Shown here in pieces: positions 47,301 to 62,300 of a stretch of 64,000 nucleotides of DNA. This DNA is from Rhea pennata (lineage: Eukaryota; Chordata; Aves; Rheiformes; Rheidae): positions 1,199,501-1,263,500 of the forward strand of contig NC_084672.1 in NCBI RefSeq assembly GCF_028389875.1, in the 5' to 3' direction. The position numbers and the translations under genes were made by a program. The number at the start of each line of letters is the position of its first letter. The first letter of the stretch is position 1. The notes beneath the pieces were generated by a model that ran no database searches, was not told where the DNA came from, and was given only the letters and a program-made list of their open reading frames with translations.

Positions 47301-50300
47301 AATAAGGTAGCATATAGCTGAGGAAACTTGCCAGGCTTGTCACGCTTCAGAGAAATAATGTTTTCCTCCCTGGCAATGCCTACAGCTTGCTTGCTTATTT
47401 ATTTATTTATTTTTGTGAAAAATGACCAGTCCTGTCTGTAATGGCACCACTCTGACTTGGTTATCCTGACGAGGCTGACTTGGTTTTTAGAGTAGAGAAT
47501 GGTTTAATTGGTTGACAATCGGCAATGCACTCTGGTAAGTGCACTACTTATGCACTAGTGTGCATAATTATGCACTAGTGTGCATAATTTCAAAGCTGTC
47601 TATTACTTTGTGTCACTTTTAGTAAGCATTCTACAGAGTAGTTAATTCTAACACTTCATGATTACCTTAATCTTTTAATTTGTGGGAGCAGGGGATAAAG
47701 ATAACTATGCTTGCAACTCTGTTAAACAGGGCATTCTGCAGATGCAAACTGGTGGGGATGTGGTGTGGGGGTGTTTTAAAATATAACTAGCAAACTCTGG
47801 CTGCAGGGGCAAGCTGAGCCTTTGCTTGTGAGCAGCATTGAATTGTGGCCACTTTGAGAAGCAACTGGCTAGAGATGGGGCTCTTCCCTGTGGATTCTCT
47901 AGACCTTAATATAGTAAATCTTAAACTCTCAGTGTAGTTTTGTCTTGAAATAAACAGCCTTGTGTTCTAACATGAAGATTATACATAGTGTTGTGTGTGT
48001 GTGTTATTACTGCTCTTGGTTTCATAGGAAGTTTTATTAACTGTCCTATCATGGGTTTGTCACTTTAAAGTGGGGGAAAGAAGATACAATGATAAATCAA
48101 AAATAAACGATTGTATTAATAGGCTGCTTTCTCACTTAAACACAGTTTTTTTTTTTTTTTGGTTGCTTGTTGACTGATTTATTTTGGAAATTACTAAGTT
48201 TACCAATTTTAATGTTCTTTATTTATTAAAGCAAGGATCTTTCAGTCCGTAGTGACAAGTCACTTAGTGCAGCTGTAAATTGCATATAGATCACTGTTTA
48301 CAGTGAATTATGTAGACTAGTCTCAGTATGTATAATTAAACTAGAATCTAATACTCCTTTTATAAGCCTTTTTCTTTTATTTGAAGTTTCTTAAATAGTC
48401 ATCAGTGCCTTTAGCTTGACAATGAAGATCATGTCACACAACAGAATTCCTGAAAAATAAAAATAATTTGGAAAGGATAGGTTTGGCCGTATATGGAACA
48501 AGCTTAGTTTTTTTTTTTGGGGGGGGGGGGGGGGTTGAATGCTTGGCATGTGGCTTTAAATAACAAATTTGAATTAAATAGGAAAAAGTGAGGAGTGACT
48601 AACGTCTGAGTTTGTGTGATGATCTATTTATAGCTGACTTTCTTTGCAAAGTCAGCGCAGCTTTGATGAGTGCAGACCATCTGCAGCTATAAGCTGTTTT
48701 CTTGTGCAGCTCGATACTTTTTTACCTTTTGAATTTCATACTTGATCAGCAAAAACTTTGACACTTTCAGTGGCCCAACATAGCTGCCCATAGGCAGTGA
48801 GACTTGCATCATTAGGCATTCTGTTTTGTGCAGTGCATGTACCTGGTTATGATTTGGTGTTTTACCAGACTGGTTTCTGTCTCAAGCCATATGTTGTTGC
48901 CTGTGTATCTTCCTGTATACACAACTGCAGGTTAATCAGTTCAATGAGCTACTTTCATGAAAAGTTTTTTTGGGGGATTAGTTTTGTTATGGATCAGCCT
49001 GTTGTGCCATTGTGGCATGAGTCTGTTCACCTACCCTAATGCAAGCAAAGTGGTGGGAGAGTGTGGCTAGGAAGTGGGAACTGCTTCTCCTGGCAGTAAG
49101 CTGCTCTTCCACAGGATGAGAGGTAACATCAAAGTCTGCTCTGTTCCCAGTGGCTGGAAAAGGATGTTTTGTGAAGAGCAAGTTTGCGTGAGTTGGAAGA
49201 TAAAGAGGCTCTCTGCTCTTTGTTTCTCTGGAGTTTTCTTACTGGTTTAGTTATGGAACAGACATCAAAACCGAAAGTTTTGATCATCACTTTACATCAA
49301 AAGTAAAGCTGGGAAGTTCATTTTTTAAAATAAATATGAGCTTGATTTAGAGGATTATATTTATCATATACTTTGCATGTGGCTGACTGCCAAATTCATA
49401 AAATCTGAAATCTACTGATGATTACATTCATTTCATAATTGTATTCATCATCAAATATCCCATAAAGTTTACTTGCATCCACTGAGTTTTCCTATGCCAC
49501 CTTTAACTTACAGGGAGGTCTGTGTGTGTGTATTCACCTATATATTTGTGTGTCTAGATGGAAAAATCCTAGTAGCTCTGTTTGCTTTGCTCACTTGGGG
49601 GGAAAAAAAAATAAATGAATGCTGAAAAGCCTTCTGAAGATAGTTTAGACTGGAAATTGTGAGCAGGACTTTTTTTTTTTTTTTTTTGGTTCAGTTACTT
49701 GTACTTCCTTGCTTTTTTTCTGTTTTGGCTTGTTTACAGCCTGTAAGGCTTGAGATTGGGACAAATATTTAATATACAGAAATGATACACTTTGTTATGG
49801 TTTTCTCTTGACTATCATGATTTAAAAGACTAATAAAGATGAATGAATCTCCCTTCAGATTTCATATAATTAATGGAGTTCATTGCCTTATTGTTGAGAG
49901 AAAAGAATTGATGATTTGCATTCTCTGAAGGGCATAAGACTAAGAAGAGATGTAGCTTTTCAAATATACAAGAAGCTCTGCAAAGAGAAAGGAAATAAGT
50001 TCCTAATGTGTGCAGTGGATATGTTAAGAAGCAATAACAAGTTTAGATACTAGGAAAAGAGTCTCAAAATGAAGCACTGAGTAGAATTCTCCTTGGACAA
50101 CTTGGCCTCTCCATCAGTAGATCTTTTAAGTTGGACAAATAGCTCAATAACTGCATGAGTATTGGTGGTCTTGTATAACATAATGGGTAAGGTGGGAAGG
50201 GATCTCTGAAGATCGTCTAGTCCAACCTCCCTGCTCAAGCAGGGCCGCCTAGAGCACGTTAGACAGGATGTGTATGGGGCTCACTGCTTACGTGACCTTG

Positions 50301-53300
50301 TGAAATCTTTTCTAAACACATTACTGTCATGTTTTTGAGATACTAGAAGTTGCCCTGCTCTGGAGGTGTATGCGTGCAAATACATATGCTATCTCCTCTG
50401 TCATTATAAAGTCCTTGGTTTATCACAGCCCTGCGTAGCAGTTCTTTCCTTTGCCATGCAGCCACTGTTGGGGGGGAGACTTATTTTTTTGTTCAGGATA
50501 GAAGAATCCATAATGGAAGATTAGAAGGCAAAGATCCAGTGGAAAGGTAGCTCTTCTAGAGGCCTCTCATGGCAGATAAATAGCTTGTGATTGCGTTATG
50601 GGGTCAGAAGGGGATCACTAAGGACCACTTAATATGAGAAAATGTCTGAAGGCTTAATTTGAGTTTGCTTTAAAGCCACGAGGAAATCATCACTTGTGTG
50701 CAGCTTTAGACTTGCTTAAGTTTTGGACAGAACAAGGCAGAGCAAGAAGAACAAAGCAGTTTTATACCCCAAAGATTTGCTTTAGGAACTGAGTGGCTTT
50801 AGCCTGATTGAAATGCTATAGTGTTGTGTGTAAATAACTCAAGATGTCTTGAAAGCTACAATTTATTTGTAAACTAAGATTTTTTTTTTCCCCCTGAAGT
50901 AGCATATCATTTGGCCTTTTATTGAATCTGCTTTAGTAGCTTAATACTGCACCATAAGCTTTCTAATTTTTCTAATTATGTCTTGTACAGCCGAGTTCAG
51001 ACTGGAACAAGTATGATGACAGGTTGATGAAAGCAGCAGAAAGGGGCGATGTGGAAAAGGTTTCATCAATCCTTGCCAAAAAAGGAGTCAACCCTACTAA
51101 ACTGGATGTGGAAGGGAGATCTGCGTAAGTAACTCCTTGGAATCCAGTAATGGATGTTGGGGAAGCTAGTGGAAGTTGTTCAAGTCCTAAATCTTGTTGC
51201 TTGAAAAACTGCTTTTGTTTAAATCTTTTTAATACTGTGGTGTATTGTAGCCTCATCTAAACTGATATTATTGTTAATCAACAATTGCGCATGGAAAAGC
51301 ACATCAGTACACTTCAGAGTGTACTGAAAGAAGCAGAGAAGGGAGAAAACCTATTTGAACAGAAATTTGAACTAATGGCTTATATGGATGTAGATGGGTT
51401 TAGCAGCAAAGACTCACTATAAACAAGTGATTTAGCCAGGTTTGGTAGAGATCTGTAGCTACATTCCCCATCTTTTTCTATGCGTAGGTGATTTTATTAA
51501 TGTAAATCAGTGACGGCTGTCCTAATTAAGAGGCAGAAGTTTGTGAGTTGCTATTTTGTTCAATTATTTAAAGCTTTCTGGAATTTAAGTTTTGTCAATT
51601 TGTAGTTTGCGGTTTTTAGAACAGTCAAACTAAATTTATTCTTTTAAGAAAGGACTGTAGGCAGTGTTTTTTAAGTATTGATTGAGCTGGTCTTTGTTTA
51701 AAATTAACATCCTCAAGATTACAGAGAAATCTAGCTAGATTATCTTGGCCGTAATTTGAAGTGTAAATAGGTTTTGAATGGAGTGTTATTAGATGTATCA
51801 GGTGTAATGTGAATTATGAGGAAAGCTAATTTTTAACTTCCTAAACTTTTGGTTCCTGAAACTGTTGCATTAGAGATTCTGTTTATTTGTTAGTGAAATG
51901 AACTAGAGCTGTTGACTTGTACCCTGCCTGCCTTTTAACCTCTTCCTCCCACAAGGTAAGACTGCACGGTGGTATTTTGAATTGATGCATATAGGATAGT
52001 GTATGCATCTTGCAAACTGATTTCCTAGCTTATTTACTTTTCATTTTTTTAGCATTAAAGATCTGCTCTTGACTTTTGTAAATCTAGAGCTAGTTGGTCA
52101 TGAGATGTAGATGTTCTAAAACTTGGAGTCACGTTACATTTCTGCTTCTTGACCACTTACGAACGATTGTTTAACACATCCTGACTCAGAGTACTGACGG
52201 ATACTGCTGACAATGAACCGTTATGGTAGCTTTACTTTGCACTGAGCATCTTCATCAAGCTTGTGTTAATGTCTGCCTCTGACTGTATCTAGTCCTTAGA
52301 TGAATTTACTGAGTAAAAGTGTTGCTGTCCATCAGTAGGATGACTGGAACAGAAAATAAAGATGGAATTAGTAGGCTTAATGTAAGGGACATGAAAAAGA
52401 AACTCCTTTTTTTCTTCCCTTTCTTGCTCTAGGTGTTGGATAGTCATCTATACTATAGAGAGATTCTGAAAATGTTCATATTGACCCTTCCTCCTCATTC
52501 AATTTCTGGAAGGTTTGCTTGCAAAAAAAGACCATCAGAATTCCAGATAGCCACAATGTCAAATTCTGATAAAGAATCTTCACTTCTAGTATTTAAATGT
52601 TTTCTTTGCTAAATTTGAATGTGAAAAATGGGAAGTGTACTAGAAATGGAAATTCTGCTTGATTCACTGATTCAAGGCAGATGACTACTACTTTGGACAG
52701 TCCTCTTGTTCCTTAAAGTAAAATCTGTAGAACTCTTCACTATATTTGGATGCTGTATAAAGCTGAATTTGTACTGTATAGTGTTTTCAGTATACAGTGT
52801 TTTACTTTCCTGCTTGATGTTTTTACCTTTTGTTTTGTGAATAAAAGAGTTAAGCAAACTATTTCCTATTTTTAGATTCCATGTTGTAGCATCAAAGGGA
52901 AATCTGGATTGCTTGAATACTATTCTTATTCATGGCGTTGATATCACAGCCACCGATGCTGCAGGTATGTTTCCTTGAAGTTCAAAGTGAACTTTCAAAA
53001 GTTCTCAGCGTGGCTTTGGCTTAAATTCTACCACAAAACTAATGTGTAGGATAGATTCTTCACTTCTGTAGAGTTTCCTGTGTATGCTATAAAACTGATT
53101 CTTACCTGTGTGACTTGTGGCTCAACTTAGAGGAAACTGGTCGTGTTCTGTCATACGGGTTCATGAATTTCTTTGGGTCCAGCAGCACTTGTTAATTTTG
53201 GCTCTGTGCTGCTGTAACTGTTCAGTCTATTCCAGTCTCACTGGTGAGATCTGTTTCTCTGGGTAAGGATAACAGGGTAAGAACTGTTTTAAATGAATTT

Positions 53301-56300
53301 TTGTTCCCTTAAATACCAAGTGCATTTCATGGATACTTGTACTGTACACAATAAGAGTTTGATTTAAATGATGTGTTTGTGCACTTGTACTGAGCCCTCA
53401 AAACTTTCATGTATATCTGTGCTACCTTTTGCTTTACCTGTATGAGATCGAATTTTGTGTGAAAGTGTTACAAAAAAGTGAGTTAAACTGGGTGCTAATT
53501 TTGCTTAAGACTATGTGCTACCTCATTATTTAACATGGTGATATTCTTTTATTTCTATGATCGTTTCAGAAATAGCCTAGTCTTTTTACTTGCCAGACTT
53601 TTTTTTTTTGGTAACTCATATGTGGAGTTGTTTGTAGTATTTTGAGTTTAATTTCACTAGAATTTGAATCCTCAGCTGCAGTTTTTCTAAATTATGATTG
53701 TTTAATAAAGGGAATGAAGTCTGTATGAGATAGATGGTTTAGTTATAGTACCAGCTGAATTGCAAGAAAGGGGATCGTTATGTAAATATGTAGGTGTTGA
53801 CATAAACTGCCTCTTGTCCTGAAATCAGTCTAGCACTCTAAAGGCAATTACATGACTCAATATTTCCTTACATGTAGCACATGATAATCAGTAATGAGGC
53901 ATATGGAATTATGGAGGAGGCAGAGTTTAGGTTCCGATGAAATAAACTCTTCATAAAGCCTTCAGTGAAAGACACATTCATTTCTTATGAGTTAGTGTTA
54001 CTTGATTAGTAATAGACTTTTTGAGAAACAATGTAGGCATGTTGAATTTGTGTTTGGTATTTCAAATGCATGTACAAAAGTCTTGAATTTGATGCTGTTT
54101 TCCTTACAGGTCGAAATGCGTTGCACCTAGCTGCAAAATATGGACATGCTTTATGTTTGCAGAAGCTATTGCAGGTACTGAAAAATGTAACTTGACACTC
54201 TCTTTTATTTCTTACAAAGAAGAGAAAGGAGTCCTTAAATATATTTATTTTATGTTAAAGTATTCCACTTTCTTTAAGCAGTTGCTTTCTTAAAAAAAAA
54301 AATGTTTGAGGCAGTCATGGGGAAATTCCTTTTCACATAAAATAAGTTGTGGCTGAAGGAGCTAAAATGAAGAAAATAAATGTTTCTTTGTCTTTTCACA
54401 TAGTTAAGTTTTAGTTTAAATGTGGTAAAAGGAAATGAAGTTGGGTCTTTTAAAGATTAATGTTCCTTTTCTAAATATATGGGTATTTAGGAGTAATAGG
54501 ACTGAAAAGTCTGCTGCAGAGTAGTGTTTTCTTCCATAGACAGGCAATTATATCCATAATCTTTAATTAATGAAACAATATTTTATTGTATATTGGGGCT
54601 GAGGAGTAACTAGTTGAATGTTGCAGTTGTAGAACCCCAGGAATTCGTGAAAGGCTTGTAATGTCAGATTAACGTTTATTCCTGGTCACTTTGTGCCCAT
54701 TTGAACTTTTGCCAAGCTCAAGGATGCTTTTAAAGGGTCTGTTCTGTTAACGCACGTGTCTGTGCTGATGCAAACAGTGCGTTTTCTGTAGAACACCAGA
54801 ACTGGTAGTGATATTGGTACCAGAGGAGTGAAAACTAATAACAGAGAATCCTAGCTGTAGTGCACAAATGCTTGAAAGTCTTAGTGGAAATTGTGTGTCA
54901 CTGTAAAATTTTTTGCAGTCTTAATTTACTTCAAACACACTGATCAAAAAGGTTTTAGAAATATTAGAGTGCATGCACCCCTAGTCCTTTTCATGTGTGT
55001 CAGCATACTTGATAACTATAAAAGCACGTTTTTTTATTAAATGACTTTAAAACCTCATGTGGTGTTTTATAAATGCAATTTAAATCCTAACTGAAGCTGA
55101 ATTACTTACTCTAACAGTATAATTGTCCAACTGAAAATGTGGATCTTCAAGGAAGAACTGCTCTCCATGATGCAGGTAAAAGGCTTTAATTGTCTCGTAG
55201 CTGTGGAATGAAATCCAGTAGCAAACCTATTTTCTGCATTAACTGTCTTAGGAAAAGACTTAGAGTTTGTTAGCAAGTATAGTGGAGTCTGTCTGAATCT
55301 GCATGTCATGCCATGCAATGTTTTAAAGTCCTGAACAGTGATAACTAATTATTTTTCACGTGCTCTTGAGAGCCATAGAACCTTGTCATGCTTTATTTTA
55401 CTTTCTTGTGTAATAAATTGTGAAATAAGTGTACCCAAGGAGGCATTTGGGGTTTCATGAAGGCTCTGTTCAGCAATATAATTTGCTTTTTTCTTTTCTT
55501 CAAAGCTATGTCAGACTGTTCCTCCAGTATACAGCTGCTCTGTGATCATGGGGCCTCTGTGAATGCAAAGGATGGAGTAAGTTGCTGCTTAAATCTCTCT
55601 CCCATATAAACCCCATTAGAGTTCTTGTGCTTTCTCTCCTTTCTCTCCCCTTTCTTATTTCTTTCCCCCTTTTCTGTCTTCAGGATGGGAGGACACCATT
55701 AGTGCTGGCCACTCAGATGTGTCGTCCTACAATTTGTCAGCTTCTAATAGACAGGGGAGCAGAGGTTAATGCCAGAGACAAACAAAACAGGTAATGCCTA
55801 CAGAGTGTTGTCAGAATGTCTGCTGATGTTTTCAAAGTAGACAACTGTCCTTGGTTTTCAATAAGAATCTTAAACTGGGACCTAATCCAGACGTGGATAT
55901 ACAATTCAATAATGCAAATAAACTTGGCTTTTTTAGTTGCTTCTTCTTGCTTCTAAAATATGTATTGACTTCTGTGAAAGTACTATGTGTCGCTGGCTGC
56001 AGAGAAACAGAAGCTGCTTGTGCTAAAGGTTCACCTCTCCTCTTTTCTTATTTCAGCTGCACCTTGCACTTGTTGTCATGATCCATTTTGTGTATTCATT
56101 CCAAAAGTGGTACTCTGTCAAGAAATGTTCAAGTCCAATTGGGGTTCCTAAGGAAACATTTCAGAGCACTTAGGTCCCTTATCTGTACATGTGGCTCTAT
56201 GCATAACTCTTTCTTTTCCCAGTTATTTCTTAGAGGATGACTGCATCAGTGGGCATGAGGTTGCTCTTGGTCAGGGTGTAGGCGCTTGCATGGCATTTGC

Positions 56301-59300
56301 TGGAACTGGCAGGTATTCCTTTGGAAGGGATTGCTAGAGCTTCCAAACACTTGCTCAGACTTTGTCTGAACTTTCTTTCACCTTGGGCTCATCGTTACTG
56401 TTTAAATAGTGAGCCAAAAATCATGAGAGTTCTCAAGATACAGGGTAGCTCTCAAAGGCAAAGATGTTTTTGGATTGGGCTTTTCTGCTTGTTTCTTTTT
56501 ATAAAAATATTTAAAGCTGACTACATGACTTAAAACTTTCTTTCCTCTCTTGATAGAGGAACTTTTTTTAACTGAAGTTCCTATGATTAGACATAAGGTG
56601 TGTATGAAGGACTATTCCTATAACTGATTGTTCCATTGCAAATGTGAGATCTGAGAGTCTCTGAATGCAATCTTTCTTCCTGTTCCCAGGACTGCCTTAA
56701 TGTTAGGCTGTGAATATGGCTGCAGGGATGCAGTAGAAGTTTTGCTCAAAAATGATGCGGATGTTAGTTTGGCTGATGGCCTTGGTCATGACTGTGCTTA
56801 CTATGCCAGAATTGGTGACAATATTGACATTTTGGCTTTAATAAAAGCTGCCGTTGAGGATTCCAGCAAAGGTATGAAGAATGCTGCTGTAACTGGTTGC
56901 TATTATTCTTTCTTTTGAATTGTGTATCTTCTCACTGTTAATTCTTCAGAAACCTGCTCTTTGGAGGGCAACTGTAATTCTTTAAACAAAAAGCTGCCTG
57001 TCATGAGGTACAGAGCTTTAATCTTTCTGAATCTGCAGTTGTAGTACATGGGATTTTCACCTTGGACTTGTAAATGTTGTTTTTCAGTTGATCAAACCCA
57101 GCAAATACCTGTTTCTTGAAATATCTTCTCAAGATAAAAATTTTACTTAAATAGCTGAGTATGCATTGCATAAATCTGAATGAAATGCACTTTAAATTCC
57201 CAATTTTTGTGATTCCTTTTTCAGCAAGAGATGTTATGAAGAAAGGGCAACCTGAACAAAAGGTGAGGCTTTTTATACTATGTATTTCTAACCTTATCTT
57301 TTGAAGAAGATATGAGAGGGCACGTAGCATTAATTAACTTTCACTCTGAAGTGTTATTCCTTTCTATCTTCCTCTTATTTGTGGGGATGAGGTGAGGAGA
57401 AGCAAGGCACAGAATGGATGGGGTATTTGAGCCTAACATTCTGGCCAGTGTTTATCTTCAGTAATTTCTCCATTGTCTATAGCTGGACGTCAGCTGTTGC
57501 TGAATGAGGAGCTGGCTTTTGCATGTCCTTACTGCCTCTTCAAAAGCTTGTTGTTCTGCGAAGTAGCTTGGGACACCTCATGTTTTAAAAGTGGGTGTGG
57601 AGTGAAATTGTGTAGTCTTGAACTGTCCTAGTAGCATTTTCTAAGCTTTTCTTAAATGCAGTGTTCGTTATATATCACACAAGGAAAGATTTTAGAAGTT
57701 ATGGTGTAAATTTTACTACAACTTTTGTCTTTGCTGTTAAGTAAATAGTCTTGATAGTTGGCCTGTAAATGTAATTCATGAGTAAAGTTGCCATGCTGAA
57801 GCTACTCATGCATGCATACGTTTTCTTCCATTTAGTGCCTCATTTGGTAGAGGACAGTGTCATAATTATGAAGTACTTTGAGGCTTCAAAATGTTAAGAT
57901 TCATAACCCTGCCTGATGCTGCCCAGCAGGCCTGTTACTTTAATTTTTGCTACATGTTTGTACTGCATGTCAAACAAAATCTGTGTTTCTGTAGCTTAAA
58001 GAGTGGCTTCTTTCCACATCTGTATATTGAAATACAGCTCCTGAATTCTGAGGCATGATTCTTGGGTCTGTTAAACCTTTCAGGGAGGCTTTGGAGGGAC
58101 TCTTATACAACTGTGGCATTACCCTTATACCAAGCCTGGAAGAGGTAGGCAGTAAGCTGCTTACCCTGACCACTGAAAGCAAGCATACAGTTGGTATTGT
58201 TGAGAGACTGGTTAAGATTATTTTGTGGTGCAAAGCTGACTCAGTATTTTTGAATTCTTAACTTCATATGTAGCTGAGAAGGTTCCTTCTATAATCAGAT
58301 GGTAGGTGTATTTCTGTTTGAAAACACTTTGATATGCATGTCTGAGATTTGACAAGCATCCTGTTTTCTGTCTGTATGAGAGCTAACTAATAAAGAGAAA
58401 CAGGTTTAGCAAAATTGTGAATGTTTAGTAGTATTGCCACCCAGTGGAAGCTAAAAATCAAAGGTGGGTCAGCCTGCTGTCCCCTGAAAGGGGCATCTTC
58501 AGAACACGACAGACCTACATTAATATTTTAATGTTGCAATAACAGATTACTAACGTGCCACAAAAATGGAGTCGTCTGCATGCACAGGAGGAGGCGGATG
58601 TCAAAGTGTATCGGAAAGAGCATAATGCTCAGGTAAACCAGAAGATTTTCTATGATATGTATTCCTATATGCATAATGAACCAGACATATGAAAGACAAG
58701 ATGTGCTTGTAAGTAACCATTAGCAATTCCATTAAGAAAGGTCATGTGTATTGTTGTTTAATTAAAATTTAATTGCCTGAATATCCAGTGCAATAATTCC
58801 ACAGATAAACCGTAGACCTTTTTTGGGGAAAATAAACTGTGTGTGTAATAAATAGCTGCACTTCTCTATGTCTTAGCCCTTCGCATCTTTTAACTCCTTG
58901 TCTGTGATGTTCACATGCAGTACCTCAGCTCCTGCTTCTGGAAGGAGAAATAAGATCACAAAACAGGAAGACATTTAACGTTTTTCTGAGAATGTTGCTG
59001 ATGTGTATTTAAGTGTCTTACTAAAAATGATTTGCATCATAATTTTGTTAACTGTTATTGTCTCATTTAGTTACTGTGTCATTACAGTTGAAGAAGGTAG
59101 ATAGCCTTTTAAACTATAAGAAACAAGCCACTGAAAAATTTAGACTGTTCTGCAGTATTTTTTTATAATAAAAGGATAAAGATCTCTGAATGCAACTTCT
59201 GGTTTGAGCTAAAATATTTGTCACAGTTAAGGCAGTGATCTAATCTGGCAAAATTTAAATGGGCTTTATTGTTTGGTTGTAAGCACTGGACTGATGGTGC

Positions 59301-62300
59301 AAAGACCTGTTATTTTTCTTACACTAAGTTTAATATGTGTTACTAGGGTGAGACTTGTGGCTATTGGAGCAGTTAGTCCATTTAAAGGTTGTTTCACTTC
59401 ATGCTTGTGAGGAGGCATTTTCTTGTTGCACCTTTGACTGCAGCAGCTGGGTTTCAGACACTGTTTTAACATCAGTTATTTCTACATGTTGACAGATGGC
59501 AGATGAGCAGCCTCTTAACTGCTGTTAGCATGAAAGTAGAGCAAGTTTACATTTTACATTTATCCAAGAATGAGCTTTGTAGAGATGGAAAACTTGAAGA
59601 AACTTAAACTTATTTGTAAACATTCAAAAGGAAATGGACCTAAAGTCAGGCTACAAAGTGATTATAGGATTTGTTAATCAAGGTTTGGTGTCTTTAATGA
59701 CTTAAAATTATTGGTTCAGATTCTTTAGTTTTCCTTATGTATTTTTTTTTTCTTCTAGGAACTGGAACTAGAAAATCAAGACTTGAAAGATCGAATGAGA
59801 GAAGTGCAAGAGGAGCAAAGGATGCTGTTGGATAGAATAAATGGGCTACAGCTGCAGCTGAATGAGGTAAAATTACGTGGGTTTTAAAGACTCTTTGAAA
59901 AGTGGAAAGGAAAGCTCGTATAAGTAGAGTGTGGTCTTCGCTGCTTTCCTGTAAATTATTTCTATTATGTATTACTGTCATAAGGATACAAAGGATGCAA
60001 AGGAAGATAACATTTGGTCTTATAGTGATAGCTAAAATATGATGAAACTTGTTGCAACTTCTGTTAATCCTCAAGTCTGAGTAACAGCATTTACAATTAT
60101 ACTTTGTAATGTAATTGTGGTATGTTTTGGTATATTATAATTCAGAGTGAACTTAATCTTCACAATTAAATGTAGATGATGTATGTCAGTACGTATGATG
60201 CTCGATGCTTATTTTTTCCAGCTACTGCTATAATAAGAAATTTATAAAGAACTCTTCAACTGGCAAAAATAGGAAAAAGGATTTTCAGTACAGAATCTGT
60301 CACCCTAATTTGGAACTTCTTCTGAAATGTTCTCTGTATTTGGAGCATTCAAGATGCCTAGTACAATTCAGGAGAAAAATCAAAACAGGATTTTTTTTGT
60401 TTTCCTTGCTTTCTGGAGGTTCACGTTTTTCCCTGCACTTCATTTTTCTGCAGAAGATGCATTCCCTAAATGGAAGCTTTCCCTAAATGGAGCACAAATA
60501 AAATCAATACATCTTCACGTACTCTGACTTTCTAGGACAGAGCTTATCTTGAACATTGCTTTAAAACAAGCAAACACAAAATTTTAATATTAAAATTTTC
60601 CAAAATCAACAAGTTTCTACTGAAAAACTACTTTTCTTCCTTAGTGACATATGATTTGCATAATTAACATACTCCTATTTCTTAATACGTATTTCAAGTC
60701 ACATTGTTCTGTCAAACATCCTTAACTTCTATGTGTGTTTTTTCCTTTCCAGATGTTAGATAGTAAATGGAGGGGGGGAAGTATTTTTTTTAAACTGGGG
60801 TAGACTAATCAGCTAATGAACTGTATATAAGCCCCCTCAAAAACACCACAGAAAAATGATTTCTGGGGGGGGTGTATTTATTTTGCAGGAGCAAATGTTT
60901 GCAGATGATCTTGAAAATGAGGTAGGATATACCACCTTTAAGTGTAATAAAACTGTGAAACTATGAAATAGGGAAAATGGTTATTTTGCTTAAGTTAGTG
61001 TTTAAACTATGCAGAAGCTGTCTGTAAATGCTAAATGAACTATCTAGTGATACATATTCAGTTTATACAGCTGTACAGCATTTGTTACTACAAATAATGA
61101 TATATCTAGTCCCTGTGGTACCTTTAAAGCAAACTTTATATAGGAGTATCTCTTTAAGTAGTGACTTCCGGTAATGCAAAAGCAGTAAATGCAAATATGA
61201 GGTTGGTGCATATTCCCATGACTGTTCATTCTTTTAGAAGAAATTTAGAATTGAGAAATTCTAAATTTAGTTTTGTTTTAGCCAGATTTATAAGATATCA
61301 AGCAACCTGTTGTTATTTTAGCTTTGGCTGTCTGACACTTCTGTTCTCTTTCAGAAAGATGAGTTGAAGAAAATCCTAACAACCAAGGAAAAACAGCAGG
61401 AAGAAAGCTTAAGAACTATTGAAGCTCTGAAAGCTAAGCTCAAATATTACGAAGTACGTCAATTGACTCTGAAATGTAATATGGTTGCTATCTACTGTAG
61501 TAAATATTGAAGCAATTTTAGTTTAAATTGCTGGAAGTCTTAAATAACTCTCTTATTATAAAAGCCTTCCCTCCTCTTTAATCCATAGTTAACTATAATA
61601 TGAAATTTTGAAGTAAACTACTTTTACATTTTTTTTTGCTTTTTGCTTTCAGGTTGACTTTGTGGGGCCTGGAAGTAATTTTGGTAATAGTAAGTTTATT
61701 CAATTCCTATAAATTGTTATGCATGATGCAGTGTTAGAATGCACAGATTAAACTTTTCTGTTGTCTTTTCCTTTTGGTTATTTTTAACCATAGTGAGACT
61801 TAACTTGTGTATTCACACCTCAGTAGGTGGTCAACTGGCCTGGTTGTGTTTGTAGTTGAGTGCTAAGGGCACTGTTGATCGTCTCACTTAAGAGTGACTG
61901 ATATTGTGAAACCCACGTTGTATGTTCTCTAATGACATGAAGAACAATCTGAGTGAGATATGAGATCCAAGCTGAATCCTTCCATTTCAATTCTTCATAT
62001 CTTACACTCTTTCCACCTCATGTCTTGTATTCTGACTGCTCATTCCTCCTGTTAGGCTGGAGAATGATGGTCATAGAGAAAATTTCAGTATAGATGGATT
62101 TGGGCATCACTTCAAATGCAAGACCTCAGCTGTTGTTTGTATTAGAAATGATTCCATTTCCACAAACTGAAGCTTTGTGTGTCCAACTTGTTTACAGGCC
62201 TGTCTTACACTTACGTAACTTAATGGCTAATGACAGGCTAAATAATGCTTTATTTACTGCCTATCAGAACAGGTCGCTTATTTGGAGTGTTTTCCTGGTG

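Larger units (their letters stand above)
35353..50990 (+). other. UACA intron 1 (15.6 kb)
   Basis: A long first intron, the usual place for regulatory elements. It holds a GGC run right after the donor (35365-35388), several microsatellites, one CR1-like fragment (about 50175-50275), GC-rich patches near 39.95, 44.9 and 46.45 kb, and a 20-bp tandem repeat at 47551-47590. No further exon is supported by family sequence. Confidence 0.85.

Noticed and set aside
50972..51256. Minus-strand 94-codon frame over UACA exon 2
   Set aside because: It is the antisense shadow of a real + strand exon.
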